A DNA stretch of 64,000 nt, taken from the NCBI GenBank assembly GCA_023213395.1, contig CM041465.1, forward strand, positions 62,441,741 to 62,505,740, given 5' to 3'. The stretch comes from Cycas panzhihuaensis (lineage: Eukaryota > Cycadophyta). Below the pieces are notes generated by a model, which saw only the letters and a list, made by a program, of their open reading frames with translations, was not told where the DNA came from and made no database searches. This document shows, one piece after another, positions 43,909 to 55,300 of the stretch (position 1 is its first letter; every line of letters begins with the position of its first letter). Both the position numbers and the translations under genes were made by a program.

Positions 43909-44664
43909 AAAATCATGTATCATATCATATATATGGTATGGTACATCCTCTGTGGGAAGCTGATGTCCTTGTAGAGGGGGTATAATCATATGACTCTATA
44001 TATGGTCCCCCTGGAGGCCCGTGCTTTCCCCCTATTAAAATCAAATACATATACCCTAATCTACTACTACCTTGCTCCTGGGGTATCATCTCTTGGTCGA
44101 TGTGATCTCTCTCCTGGGGACCATATCCCTCCGAGACTCCTCCTGTGTCTCAACGAGGTCCCTGCCTTGCTCCCCTCATCCCGTGGCCTCCTCAGGGTTG
44201 TCGCCAGCATATGAGTCTGTGTCCTACTCTGCGCCGACCTCGATGTAATGTCCTCTATAACTTAGTCGTATCGCACCTATATACGATCCCACTCCATCTC
44301 TATGGGGAGAAGCCTCTTCTCCATCCCTCAGAGTCGCTCCTCTAGCACTATCACCTAGATATGGCTCTCCATATCTCCTCACAGCTCCTCCACAGGCCTC
44401 TGGTGCACCTATGTGCATGTAGGGTGTCCCTCTCAGCTCTGATGGCATTCATCTTAGCCTGATGTCGTCCCATACGTGCTTTATACTCCTGGGACTCTGC
44501 CACCTATATATCCCTCACCCGTATCAATGGGGCGAAAGCTGTCGCATGACCACCTGTCGATCTAGGTTCATCCCCTACCTGTATGGGAGGCTGTCCCTCT
44601 GCATAGGCCTAAGGGAATACCTCTTGGACTACTGCCTTCACCAACCTCTAGATATCTATCATAC

Positions 44665-44779
44665 CTACAATCTAGCATGTCATCTATCAGTACATGTTTA
44701 TGGATATCAAATCAAAACTAAAATCAAACTACGTATATATCTGGCAATCAAACAATAATAGGAAATGGTCATGTCTCAC
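44665..44779 (-). other. Putative intron 2 of antisense gene (T3 copy)
   Basis: Minus strand donor GTGAGACATG after CCACACCAG, acceptor CTAGATTGTAG; 115 bp. Same place and near-same length as in the T4 copy. Confidence 0.6.
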
Positions 44780-45991
44780 CTGGTGTGGCTGTTGGCTCCT
44801 CAACTCATGCGACTGCCTCCCCTCTGCTACTCTGCTAGCTACAGGTACCTCCTCCTCCTCGGGTACCTCCTCTACCATCACCTCGGCGGCCCGGGGCATC
44901 AGTCCTCTCTATGGCTGCCAGCTACCACCTCTTGGATCTCACGATGATCAGCCCTGCGGGCCTATGTCGCTGGCCCCCTACTCGCCTCTGCATTACGATA
45001 GGCCTGCCTCTCCGCTGGCAGTCCCAGATGGCCCTGCTCCTCCACCTACTATCCCTGATGGACCTGCCTCTCCTATAGGTCATGATGGGCAAGCCCCATC
45101 ACCTCCATCGCTGCCCTTATCATCTCCTAGGGGTGCTCTTACCCCTCCTACCTCATCATCGCTATCCCACCTCACCAACCTATATGGATATGCTGTATAG
45201 TCTATCAGGATGAGGAGGTCTAGTGATGTGGCCTCCAATGAGTGATGGACGTGTGCTTGGTCCTCAGTCCCTCTAAGCCTCATCTGCCATCTATGGACCA
45301 TGGTGGCCCACTTTGTGATAGGGTGTGGTCCCCCTATCGGCACCATTGATCTAAAGTGGTCAAAGAACTAACACTATAACATCATGCTGTATGAGAGCCC
45401 TCCTCTGCCTACTACTCTAATGGTGTCTAGCTGTGCGACGAGATTCATTGTTATCAGGGTAGCCCAATCCATCCCCTCACCTACCTCACATCGGTGCACC
45501 GCGTCTATCCAACCACCTGGTCTGTCTCTATAGTTCTGTTTCTGGGAGATCCGGAACATAACGCATAGTGTGATCAACTTCCTTACACGAGGAACTCTAG
45601 ACATAACCATAGTCTATAGGGGTATCCCCCTCCTCTCCCATCTGTCTTGTCCTGTGAAAAATGTTGCTGCCTCCCTATGTGCTATCTCATTGCTAGGAAG
45701 CACTCCTAGTGCCACTAGCCTCCCCATCGTCGGTACTCTAAATATCCTCTAGATGTCCCCAGGTGTCACTGTTACGTCTCCCACCCAGGGTAGGTGGAAA
45801 ACGTACCTCCTCTGATCCCAATGTGATACAATATTAATAAGCAATCGCTGGTCTAACATATACTGATGTGTCTTCACCACCTTCAGCAACCCACATCTCC
45901 GTAGGACCCCCTTGTCCTCCCTGCTTATCATCTCTATAAAACTCAACATAGCCATCCCTATGTTCTCACAGTTTTCCACCGCGATCACAGC

Positions 45992-46474
45992 CTGCAAATG
46001 CCACAAAACTAATCAGAACTTGACCTACCCTTTCTCTCTATCCCCTAAACTATCTTTTAGCTCCACTTGATTAAGATTTAGGGCCCCGCAGGCCCCTGTC
46101 TCTTTTTTCTATAGTTCTACGTTCGCACTGCACCAAACTTCGCAGTACCATGGAGTTTGGCCCATGTCTCGCAGTGATCGAGACCCCGCGACAAAGATCA
46201 TGGCACTGCGATCTTTACCGTAGTGCGAACAGCACCTCCCCCCAAAAGGGAGGGTTTTCCTGCCAAAAATCCAAAAAAAAATTCTTTTGGTGGGCCCAAT
46301 AGGGCTCACTGGGACCATGGTTGCCTAATGCCCCAATCCCGCCTCTTTTTGGGTCTAATTCAAACTTCAAGAGGTCATTTCTTGCCCACATGGGGCCTAA
46401 AAATCTACATAAAATTCACAAAAAGCAGTACATTTCAAATCACAAGATGGGCTGGGTTTGTAGGATCCACTCAT
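45992..46474 (-). other. Putative intron 1 of antisense gene (T3 copy)
   Basis: Acceptor GGCATTTGCAG before GCTGTGATCG is canonical. The donor site reads ATGAGTGG where T4 has GTGAGTGG, so this copy has lost the splice donor. 483 bp. Confidence 0.5.
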
Positions 46475-46658
46475 TAGATCTGGCCTAGTGCTCGTCATCT
46501 CATCTCAATGGTCTCAACGTCTATCCTCTCGCTCTAATCTGATGGTCTGATCTCCCTCTGCATACCTCCAAAGTTGAGTAGAACTCCACTACATAGGGAA
46601 ATAGCTCTGGATTCTCTCGAGAGCCCTTGAAAATAAATCCATTTTCTGTCGAATTTCC

Positions 46659-46665
46659 TTATATA
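46659..46665 (-). promoter_or_regulatory. TATA box of antisense gene (T3 copy)
   Basis: Minus strand CCTATATAAGGAAATTC, matching the T4 copy base for base over the core and lying at the same distance from the ATG. Confidence 0.7.
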
Positions 46666-47189
46666 GGTGGGGACCCCGCCGGGCACTGTCTCCATTTTCG
46701 GCCTCATGATAGCCCTTTGGATCATCTCCTACCCTCGATCACCTTTGCCTTCTGGCCCTGTCTCCCATTTTGCTCCCATAGCCTTTGATTCACTCTTTCT
46801 TGCAGATGCATTTATGGCATCCTGTCCATGCATCTTTCGTAGGTCCCTTTTGCCTCATTTTGCATGCTGCTCTTGTGCATGCCTGAGTTTATACTTGTTT
46901 GGCTCGTTTCACCATCTTGAACCCATTTTTGCAACTCTTTCCTACCACAGGGCCTCAAGGGAATAGTCCCCAGATTCAGTCGTTCTTTGCTTTCTTAAGT
47001 AACCTTTGGTACCCCAGGGTGCCCTTTTGCCACCCACTCTTACCCTGTGGTCTGATGGTCTACTCTTGTCCTTAGGTAGCCTCATTGCTAGGTCCTCCTA
47101 CCCTTCATGGCCATATATTTCTTGCCATATGAGCCTCTTCTTTGCTCTAACTCTTATATTACTACCGAGACTTTTTTCTATCATCATCT

Positions 47190-47610
47190 ATGTCCCTCTT
47201 CATTTCTGCAAGCGGGGAGCAGGTAATCTTAGACTATACATTCTTTGCTTGGATTCTTCATAGCTCTTCTGGACATGATTTTCTGCATTCTGGAATCTTC
47301 CTCCCTAAGGCTACCAATAATGAAGCCGGGTACATGGCTGTTATTGAGGCCCTCACTAATGCACTCTATTTTCATCATGGACCCATTATTTTACTTTGTG
47401 ACTCCCAGGTTGTGGTGTCCCATCTCACCCAAGTTTACCGGGTGCGATGCACTCACTTGAGAGCCCTCGCTTTAACTACCAGATCCTTATTCGCTAATTT
47501 CCAGTCCGTCGACATTCGACACATTCCTTGAGCCCTCAATGTTAAGGTAGATAGCCTTATTCACCTCATCCTTGAGCGTCGCCTTCCTCTACTTACTAAT
47601 CATCTATGAG
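47190..47610 (+). pseudogene. Sense-strand RNase H reading frame in T3 3' module
   Basis: Starts MSLFIS at the ATG corresponding to 40,758. The first catalytic motif is scrambled, then HSSSGHDFLHSGIFLPKATN, NNEAGYMAVIEAL (the catalytic Glu is Gly), ILLCDSQVVVSHLTQVYRV (second Asp intact), FQSVDIRHIP and NVKVDSLI. Open 47,190-47,531, then TGA in place of a sense codon. The residues lost differ from those lost in T4, so the two copies decayed independently from a functional ancestor. Confidence 0.8.
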
Positions 47611-48017
47611 ACATGCCTGGTCACTCTGTCATCCAAGTCTTAGGCCATCATGCAAATCACCTTACAATCCACTCGTACCTCTAAAAGCTAGTTGCTAAGG
47701 AGGTTAAACTATGGCAACTACTAGGTTTGCTCACTTATCTCTCTTACCAAACATCATCATGCATTTCTTTGCATCTCTCTATGATGGGGGCAATCCCCTC
47801 ATCCTTCTGGCTTCCGGTCGATTCCTCGGTGGCACATAGGCAACCCCTATGTTGTCTCCACCTATGTCCTCGTATCCACACATTCTACCACGACACTTGT
47901 TGGCACCCTTGACTCTTTTTATGATCATGATTTATATATATATACATACACATGTGCTATTGTGATTATGTTGCGGTGTTGCCATTGCACTATGCTTCTG
48001 AGCGGCGAGGCTCTGCT
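47611..48017 (+). other. End of T3 internal region
   Basis: Non-coding stretch between the RNase H frame and the polypurine tract. The block ACCCCTATGTTGTCTCCACC ... CCACGACACTTGTTGGCACC is shared with T2, marking the conserved 3' end of the family. Contains a TATATATATATA run at about 47,932. Confidence 0.6.
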
Positions 48018-48030
48018 ACTAAAAGGGCAG
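48018..48030 (+). other. Polypurine tract of T3
   Basis: ACTAAAAGGGCAG immediately before the LTR start TGTTTTCC, the usual place of the plus-strand primer. Confidence 0.65.
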
Positions 48031-50779
48031 TGTTTTCCATCCACCGGGAATGGATATGGAAAGGTTGACTCAGGTAGGCTCGGTATGATTCTCCCTTTTC
48101 ACTTATATTATTTCGTCGGAAAGGTTGACAGAAGTGTTGCTTCTTTGCATGACTGCTTGCTTCATTTGCATGATTACTTTGCATTTTATTGCCTGTTCAT
48201 GATGTCTATCGTATTGTTATCCTATGGCGACTCAATGGGGCCTACCTTTCCATAAGGTGGGCATCCCCATGGTGTTATATAACCCTCTGTGCTATCTCCA
48301 CACCACCTCAGGTCCCTTTTGGTCTGTATGATCCATTCATGCCTCGACCTTGATCTCTTAGCACCTCGTTATGGAATCTTTGCTCATTAATATGTGCTTG
48401 CCTCTATCCACATGCTTCCTGGACTATCTCAGCCACCTAGACAAGAGGGCTAGCCCCTCCTAGGCCTGTCAAATCATCTCTCAAAGCTCCCAGAGCTTAG
48501 AAACCTACCATTCTAGCTTTCTAGTCCTGCACCACTGTAAACTTAGCGGTCTTTGCCAAAGTTTCTGGTAATGCAAGTGGTTATTGCAGTGTGACTGTTA
48601 TCAGTTATTTTTTAAAATCTGTCGTGGCAATTCTTACTTTTTCTGTGGAATCGCCATGTGCCCTTGCATCCACCTCAGCCCTACTTATGCTCTATTCATT
48701 CACTTAGGGCTGGGATGAGTATAAGTATTAAAACCCTCATCATTTTGAGGATCTCTTAGGTCATTTTTTGCTCTCCAACACAACAATTCCTACTGCAACT
48801 CTTGCTCTCCTACTCCATCTGCTACAGGTGTGCTTGCAGGCCTGGATTTCATGCACCCTAGGCTAGGACTCGCCTACATCTCCTTACTTCCATGGTGGGA
48901 AGCCTCTCTCCAAGTTTCATCAAGCGATGCGTTGATTTATTCTTTAACTCGCCCACCAAGTGCCCCTTTTAGCTATCAGTTGGATTTCCTCCTGCAAACC
49001 CTTGTAGGAGCCCTCTTCCTTGCTGTTAGTAGGCCCAAATCTATTATACATCCACCCAACAAGTCTTACAAACCTTTCCCTTCTGGTTTTATTGTAAGTT
49101 ACTCCATTTTAAACCTATTTCTTGTCTCATTTACTTGGTTCCTTCAGGTTTCACCATTGCAAAGTTATTTTTCCATTATTCTTGGCTTGTTGTTCCTCGG
49201 CTCCATCTTTCTCTCCACTGATTTTCTTCAAGAGAGCAATGAGATAAGAGTCCCAAGGCTAGGTGAAGAGAGTAAGGTGGGGCATCCCCCCTTTTTAGTC
49301 TTTCTCTCCAAGGGTAATCCCTTCCCACCTTCTCTTCTTTTACTCTATGCTCTTCCTAAGATGATTAGGAGAGATTAAGCCCTAGGCCAATGTTAGACTA
49401 TCAGCGTACACAGCCCCTTGCTGTGCTAATCCTAGGTCTACTCGCCTCTTGTTCGGACCCCCATAGCATCCTCCATGTTGTTGGGTACCCCTTGACATCA
49501 TTAATAAGGGTTTGTGCACCGGATTGATGCCCATAGCAACTCTGTGCCTTGCATACTTCCCAACGCTATGTTGCTCTTTTCTTGTTATCTCTTGGTTGTC
49601 GTTAGCGACCCTTACCACTATCTTGTTGTGCTTGCGAGCTGTGTGGAGAATTCAGCAGAGGGTTAGCCATCTTGAGGCTTCCCTTGCTCTATTCTTGCTT
49701 GATGTTTAGCTTTGCTTGAGAGAGGGTCTTTAGAGCTTGTTGCAGCAATTGTTTCTTTTTAACACCCTAACATTGACAACACTTATATATACTTGCATAT
49801 ATATAGTTTATCTCTTGAAGCCCCTTGTTGGAAGGGATAAGTTCGTGCATGTGCAGGTTGCCTCAAAGGTGCAAAGCGCTTGGATTCAGGTAAGGTTCTT
49901 TATTTTTCTCTTTGCTTTCGCTCATTTCCTTTCGCTTTCTTTTCACAAAGGGGAAGGTAAGGAAGCCCCCCAATCATACGTGGGTGAACGAGGACGTACG
50001 TGGCACGTGGGTGAGGTCTTCCACTGGCCGTTACATCTTCCAGGTACGTACTTTCCTCCTTTTGTCCTTGCTTCTCTTTCTACACTTTTATTTGAGATCT
50101 ATGTGTTAGTTAAGCAGGTTACACATAAAAGTGAAAGGGAAAACAATATCTTTTACTTATATTTACATATTTATACATCACGCACCTAACTCTCGTAGGA
50201 AAAGGACCCATACAAGATTTGCCATTTCATTTTCCTTGGCTTGCAAAATCTACCTTGCCCCTTTCGACTCACCCCTACTCGGTATTATTTACTTGCACAC
50301 GTGATACCCATCCTTGTTTCCTTTCTTGTTTCTTTTCTGAATCATTAAGGGAGATTTTGGTTTGGTCATCCATTCTCACTTCCCTCCTCCCTTCTTGGCT
50401 CTATTTACCTAGTTAAATAACCAAGAAGATCCTAGCCAAATCGTAGGCTATCGCCTACCTTGTTTCGCTCATTTCCCTCCATCACAGGGAAATCCTTGAG
50501 GATTCCTTTCCTCCCCTTCCGGCCATCCAAGGGTGGGAAGACCTTCCTCTTAAGTCCATCTGGGCTACCTCTCTCACTTTCCCTCTTTCTCTTCGAGATA
50601 GAGGACCACTCTAAGGTAGTTGGGTATCATCCGCAGGTCCCGAACTTGCGCTCTGGTGCACGGGGCACCTTGCATGGTACTTGCTTTGCTTGTAAGTTTT
50701 CTCACCTACATCCTCGATACCAATATCGATCATCATCATTCCTACCTAGCTAGGTGATTATCTCGTAGACGCACATCCA
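48031..50779 (+). repeat. 3' LTR of T3 (2,749 bp)
   Basis: Starts with an intact TG (TGTTTTCCATCC) and ends ACGCACATCCA before the TSD CTTAG. Partner of 7,311-10,025. TATA variant TATAAGTA at 48,720. Internal open frames (48,830-49,378; 49,737-50,189) mirror those of the other LTR and lack domains. Confidence 0.92.
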
Positions 50780-50784
50780 CTTAG

Positions 50785-51207
50785 CATGCTTCTTTCTATT
50801 TCCAAGAGTATCCTATTCATGCGCTTAGCTATACCATTCTACTACGAAGTATAGCTAGTGGTCTTATGATTTTTGATCCCAACTTCTTTGCAATAGTTCT
50901 AAAACTCCAAGGAGTTAAACTCACCTCAATTTTTAGTTCTTAAATATTTAATTGACTTGACAGTGCTCTTATCAACTAGAGCCTTTAACTACTTAAACAC
51001 ACTAACAACTTCAGATTTCTTTTTCAAAAATTAGACCCATACCTTTCTAGAGTAATCATCTATAAATGTGATAATGTACAATGATCCTCTATAAGATATT
51101 GTAGGGGCTAGTCCCCACACATCTAAACATATGTAATCTAGAACACCTTTAATAGTATGACTCCTTACTTTAAACTTGAGTCTACACTACTTCCAAAAAT
51201 ATAATAT
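50785..51207 (-). pseudogene. Copia integrase, N-terminal and core part
   Basis: Minus-strand fragment between T3 and T5. It reads from the end of the zinc-binding domain into the integrase core: FIDDYSRKVWV, then a KSIKYLRT segment that should carry the second catalytic Asp (GGEF region, now with a stop), then NGIAKRMNR, where the catalytic Glu of NG.AER has become Lys. Several internal stops. It ends exactly at the CTTAG duplicated by T3; the reading continues at 7,310. Confidence 0.88.
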
Positions 51208-52261
51208 TGATCCAGGAGGATCTACCATATGTTTACAGGATGCGGAAAATGCGAGGCATTGGCATAACTAAAAGAGATATGGCCAAATGGTATCAAAACT
51301 CTATGAAATTTTGTTTAAAGGGATAAGACACATCTCACTAGATGTGTACAAAAGGTGGGGTTCAGAAAATATCATTTGATTAGAGTTCAAGCCTTGTCTT
51401 TGCATAAAAATTAATCCCAGTGTTAGCAGAAAAAAATAGAAAATATATATTTTGATTATATGAATAGAAACATGGCCAAATGACATCAAAATGAGCTAAA
51501 CTTTTGAGGAAGCAGAGGAGACATACGTTCCTATACGTATACAAAATTTGAGCTAAATTGGAGTCCTTTAAGGTCAGTTACAAGCTGCAACTTTTATGAA
51601 TTGTATGAAGGCCACTTGGACAGCAGAAAAACAGCAAATACATATTATTACTAAATGAATAAAAATGCAGTCAAATGACATCCAAATGAGCTGAAAATTT
51701 GAGGAAGCTGAGGGGACATACGTTCCTATATGTGTACCAAATTTGAGCCAAATTAGAATACGTTAAGATTTGTTACAAACTGTAACTTTTTAAGAATTGT
51801 ATGAAGGCCACTTGGACAACATGCATTCTGGTGGTTAGTGGTTATACTTGCATGATTGCCACTTGTTAAACATGCAATTTAGGTTTCTTTCTATAAATTG
51901 AGCCCTTCTACAGGTTGGAGAGGTGGTTATTGGAGACTTGACTTGGGAAGCATCCTTGGAGAAGCATTTGGAGGGTTTGAGTCCCCCTTATGGTATAACT
52001 GTAACATTTATTCCTTATAATTTTACCATTCTTTTGCTAGTTGATTTCTCCACCATTAAATGGAGATTTTCATGGTTTAATAAAAGTATTACTCCTCATA
52101 CTTTTGGAACAATGTCAAGAATAATTGATTTAGTGTAGAATTTTCCTTTCATGGGCTCATTGTTGTTTTGATGTTATTGAGTTTTCTACACTAACTCCCA
52201 GGATCTCAAGGAGGAAAGGTTGATAATTGATTTCTTCACCAACTAAGCTCTTTTGGGATCA
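51208..52261 (+). repeat. 5' LTR of T5 (1,054 bp)
   Basis: TGATCCAGGAGGATCTACC ... CTCTTTTGGGATCA. By eye it differs from the 3' LTR at about 34 positions, mostly transitions, with no length difference. Carries internal duplicated segments: ATGAGCTAAA/ATGAGCTGAA and the GAAGGCCACTTGGACA block each occur twice about 200 bp apart. Confidence 0.95.
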
Positions 52262-52266
52262 TATTT

Positions 52267-52278
52267 TGGTATCGAGCC
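52267..52278 (+). other. Primer binding site of T5
   Basis: TGGTATCGAGCC, five bases after the LTR: the initiator-Met-tRNA site TGGTATCAGAGCC with one base missing. Confidence 0.7.
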
Positions 52279-52390
52279 TCGATATTTGTTGTAGGGACTT
52301 GAATGGTACAAACAAGGAAAGGATACAAAGAGAAGGTGAAGACTTTCTTGTGTTGCAATCACCAAGAAGACAAAGAAAGAATCAAGCACC

Positions 52391-53165
52391 ATGGCTGAAA
52401 AAGAAGATGGAGAAATTAGATTTGAAAGGCTTGAGAAGAGCGTTGAAGCCTTGATGCAAATGATGACCCACCTTCTATCTCTAGTCAAAGGAAAGGCAAA
52501 GAGAAAGAAGTTGAAGGAGGATCCACATATGACCATGACCATGAAGAGGAAGAGGAGGAGACCTTAAAGCACTCTTTTGAAGAAAGCAAGGGTACTTCAT
52601 CTCGTCAACCCTTCAAGGTGGAGGCAAAGTTGGATATTCCAACTTATGATGGAGAGGTAAATGCTAAAAAGTTGGACCATTGGTTGGATCAACTTGAAAC
52701 CTACTTCACAATCTATGCTTATAGTAATGCTCAAAAGCTTTCATTTGCTAGGCTCAAGATGTGTAAACATGCATTGACATGGTGGAATGCATTTTTAAGA
52801 CTCATGATGTATCTTATTTTTCATGGAGGATTTTAAGAAAATAATAAAGAAGCAATTCTACCCCATAGGTCATGAGGAAGACCAATGGGTCCTTGGCAAT
52901 ATTTCGCCAAGGGAGAGGTGTAAGTGTCAAGACTATACTTCTTTATTTTTAGGCATGGCATGCTACTTGGTATTAATATGGATGAACATATCACTCTTAT
53001 GAAATTCATTGGAGGATTACATGAATACATAAGGAAGGAACTAAGGCTTTTAAGGTTCAATCCATTGGAGAAGCAAGTAGGATGGCTATGGCAATAGAAA
53101 GTAAAGTAAGAAATCTACATTCATGTCTAAAGATTCTACTTTTACTTCTAATAAGTATGAAAAGA
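52391..53165 (+). pseudogene. T5 gag, decayed
   Basis: The ATG at 52,391 starts MAEKEDGEIRFERLEKSVEA, then a one-base shift around 52,495 leads into a Glu-rich stretch. The gag core is open in 52,618-52,836 (KLDIPTYDGEVNAKKLDHWL; ETYFTIYAYSNAQKLSFA; HALTWWNAFLR). It breaks down from 52,836 with stops; readable remnants run to the zinc-knuckle frame at 53,172. Confidence 0.82.
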
Positions 53166-53171
53166 ATCTAA

Positions 53172-54128
53172 ATGGCACTCATCAAAAGGCAAGAAGGAAA
53201 GAAAAGAACTAATTTTGTTAAAAGTTCTAACTATTGTGAGCATTGTGATATTAGTGGTCATATTCTGACAAAGTGTTGGAAGTTGCATCCAGGAACTAAA
53301 GTGAAGCATATCAAGGATATGGAATTAAGAAAGAAGGAAAAAGGAAAGCACTACTTTACGAGGTGGAGATTCAAAGTGAAGGAGAAGAAGAAGGTCACTC
53401 TACTTACAAATTATGAAGATGATGCTACAAGGGAGGAACTATTTCACTTGAAGCTTCAAGTGGGAAATAGTATGATTGGTGCCATTATAGATCCAGGAAG
53501 CCAAAAGAATTTGATCTCAGAAAGTTTAGTAAAGAGCATTGGTTTGGTAACTACTCCTCACCCTCACCCATATCCTCTTGGTTGGATCCATAAAGATGTG
53601 GAAATGCAAATATCAAAGCAATGTACACTTAAATTTTCCATCACTAATGATTTTGTTGATGAGGTAATATGTGATGTGGTGCCACTGAATGTATGCCATG
53701 TTGTACTTGGAAGTCCCTACTTGTGGGATCGATATGCACTCTTCTATCGAAGGGAGAGAAAGTATCGATTGATGAAGGATAACAAGGGCTTCATCATAAA
53801 GGCCACAAAGAAGCACTTGGATAAGATAGCATTAATTTCAGCTACTCAAGCAAAAAGGATGATCAATGCATGTGGTAAATTTGTCATCTTAATGGTAAGG
53901 AGAAAAGAAGAGCCAAGAGATGAAGAAGGTCCTTCTCACACTCTTCTTATATCACCTAAACAAATGCAACAAATTGAGGAGTTAAAGACAAGGTATGATA
54001 TTCTATTTCAACATGTTGATGGGCTTCCACCAAAGAGAAAGATAGAGCATGAAATCACTCTTGTAGGAGATGCACCATTACCTAATGTTGCTTTGTATAG
54101 GCACACCATTGTGAAAATAATGAGATAA
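53172..54128 (+). pseudogene. T5 nucleocapsid zinc knuckle and protease
   Basis: Open for 318 codons. The CCHC zinc knuckle is intact: Cys22, Cys25, His30 and Cys35 (YCEHCDISGHILTKCWK). The aspartic protease follows: active site Asp107-Pro-Gly-Ser110 (AIIDPGSQKNLIS, Pro where Ser/Thr is usual), then HPHPYPLGWIHKDVEM, VICDVVPLNVCHVVLGSPYL. The C-terminal part enters the pre-RT segment (FQHVDGLPPKRKIEHEITL). A one-base shift at about 54,120 separates it from RT. Confidence 0.88.
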
Positions 54129-54129
54129 A

Positions 54130-54880
54130 GAGGCAAGTTGAGGAGTTGCTTGATCGAGGGGTCATAAGACCTTCATGTTCACCTTGTGGGTCACCAATTG
54201 TCTTGGTGCCTAAGAAGGATGGAGGATGGAGAATGTGTATAGATTTTCGTGCTTTGAATAAAATTACAATTAAAATCGCTACCCTTTGCCTCGTATAGAT
54301 GATTTGCTTGATCAAATTGACATGCTTATTATTTCACTAAATTGGATTTAAAAGTGGTTATCACCAAGTTAGGGTCAAGGAGGAGGACACATGGAAGGCG
54401 GCCTTCAAAACAAAGCAAGGAATCTTTGAATGGATGGTTATGCCTTTCGGATTGTATAATGCTCTGCAACATTCATGAGGCTAATGAATGAAATATTAAG
54501 GCCTTACTTGGATAATTTTGTTGTTGTCTATCTTGATGACATTTTGATTTTCGACAACACATGGGAGGAACATTTGCAACACATAGAAGAAGTTTTAAAG
54601 ACTATGGCTAAGCATCATTTGAAGCTTAATGTGAAGAAGTGTGAATTTGGCAAGGAGAACTTGATCTTCTTAAGCTTTGTGGTTGGAGGAGGAAAGTTGA
54701 GCATTGATCCACTCAAGACTCAAGCCATCCTCAAATGGCCTAGGCCAACAAACATCACAGAGGTGAGAAGTTTTTTAAGGAGCTTGTCAATACTTGAGAA
54801 AGTTTATTCTTCATTTCTCACAGGTTGCGACACCTCTACATGGATTGACAAAATCTAGTAGAAAGTTTACTTGGGGTTCG
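54130..54880 (+). pseudogene. T5 reverse transcriptase
   Basis: Motifs in order: [61 protein letters not shown], then in the open stretch 54,475-54,858 the catalytic VYLDDIL (Asp21-Asp22 of that stretch), KLNVKKCEFGKENLIFL and EVRSFLRSLS. Two or three single-base shifts around 54,280-54,470 break the frame. The catalytic Asp pair is preserved. Confidence 0.9.
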
Positions 54881-55300
54881 AGGAGGAAGAAGCCTTTCTT
54901 CTTTTAAAGAAGAAGATTTGTGAAGCAGGTTTTGGCAATGCCAAATTTGCAAAAGGCCTTTTGAAGTCGAAGGCGATGCAGTGGAAATGCGATGGGGCTG
55001 TCCTTATTCAAGATGGGAAGCCTATTGCATACCATTGAAGTCTTCACCCTCAAGTGAAGGACTACCCAACATATGATCGAAATGTTTGCACTTCATCAAG
55101 CATGCAAGCATTGGAGGTCATACTTGCTTTCGGAAAAGAGGTTGTAATTCATACAGATCATAAGCCTCTTCAATTTTACAAACTCAAAGTAAATTACAAA
55201 GCAAGACACATGAAGTGGATGAGTTATTTACAACAATTCAATATTGTAATTAAGTATAAAAGGGATCTAATAACAAAATTGCGATATGTTATCTAGACCA
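54881..55300 (+). pseudogene. T5 RNase H
   Basis: Gypsy RNase H following RT: DGAVLIQDGKPIAYH, then a TGA, and open stretch 55,054-55,296 with KDYPTYDRNVCTSSSMQALE, VVIHTDHKPLQF and HMKWMSYLQQFNIVIKYKR. The usual end (ADALSR) is lost beyond a stop at 55,296. Confidence 0.85.

Larger units (their letters stand above)
43925..46563 (-). pseudogene. Antisense plant-mobile-domain-like gene in T3 (three exons)
   Basis: Second copy of the antisense gene. The ATG at 46,563 starts MQREIRPSD. Exon 2 (45,991 to 44,780) reads VIAVENCENIGMAMLSFIEM, then WDQRRYVFHLPWVGDVTVTP, GVLPSNEIAHREAATFF, MSRVPRVRKLITLCVMF, a long open stretch LVAQLDTIRVVGRGGLSY, and PHPITKWATMVHRWQMRL. An acidic tail (VEEVPEEEEVPVASRV) follows. 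Exon 3 reads DI.RLVKAVVQEVFP, AFAPLIRVRDI, AESQEYKARM and HQAKMNAIRAERDTL, ending at TGA 43,925. Fewer stops than the T4 copy in exon 2. Conserved residues between copies lie in the mobile-domain motif and the coiled coil, as expected for past protein selection. Confidence 0.7.
7311..50779 (+). mobile_element. T3: full-length Ogre/Tat-type Ty3/gypsy element carrying T2 and T4
   Basis: Flanked by the perfect TSD CTTAG (7,306-7,310 and 50,780-50,784) in copia integrase. After subtracting T2 and T4 with their duplications, the element is about 17.0 kb. Order: LTR, primer site, gag, protease, reverse transcriptase, RNase H, integrase, 3' module with an antisense gene and a sense RNase H, polypurine tract, LTR. 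Lineage evidence: Tat-type RT motifs (DFCDINDACPKDNF, FMDD), integrase with NG.(I)ESFNKTL, and an Arg-tRNA-like primer site. Stops and frameshifts throughout; inactive. Confidence 0.92.

Noticed and set aside
37477-47990. Apparent tandem duplication of a 4-kb block with a LTR between the two copies
   Set aside because: Explained by nesting: T4 (own 3' module and 3' LTR) is inserted in T3 just before the T3 3' module. Matching GGTAC duplications at 27,304 and 43,871 confirm it.
51301-51489. 62-codon minus frame repeated at 56,930-57,118
   Set aside because: Repeated because it lies in both LTRs of T5; no domain.
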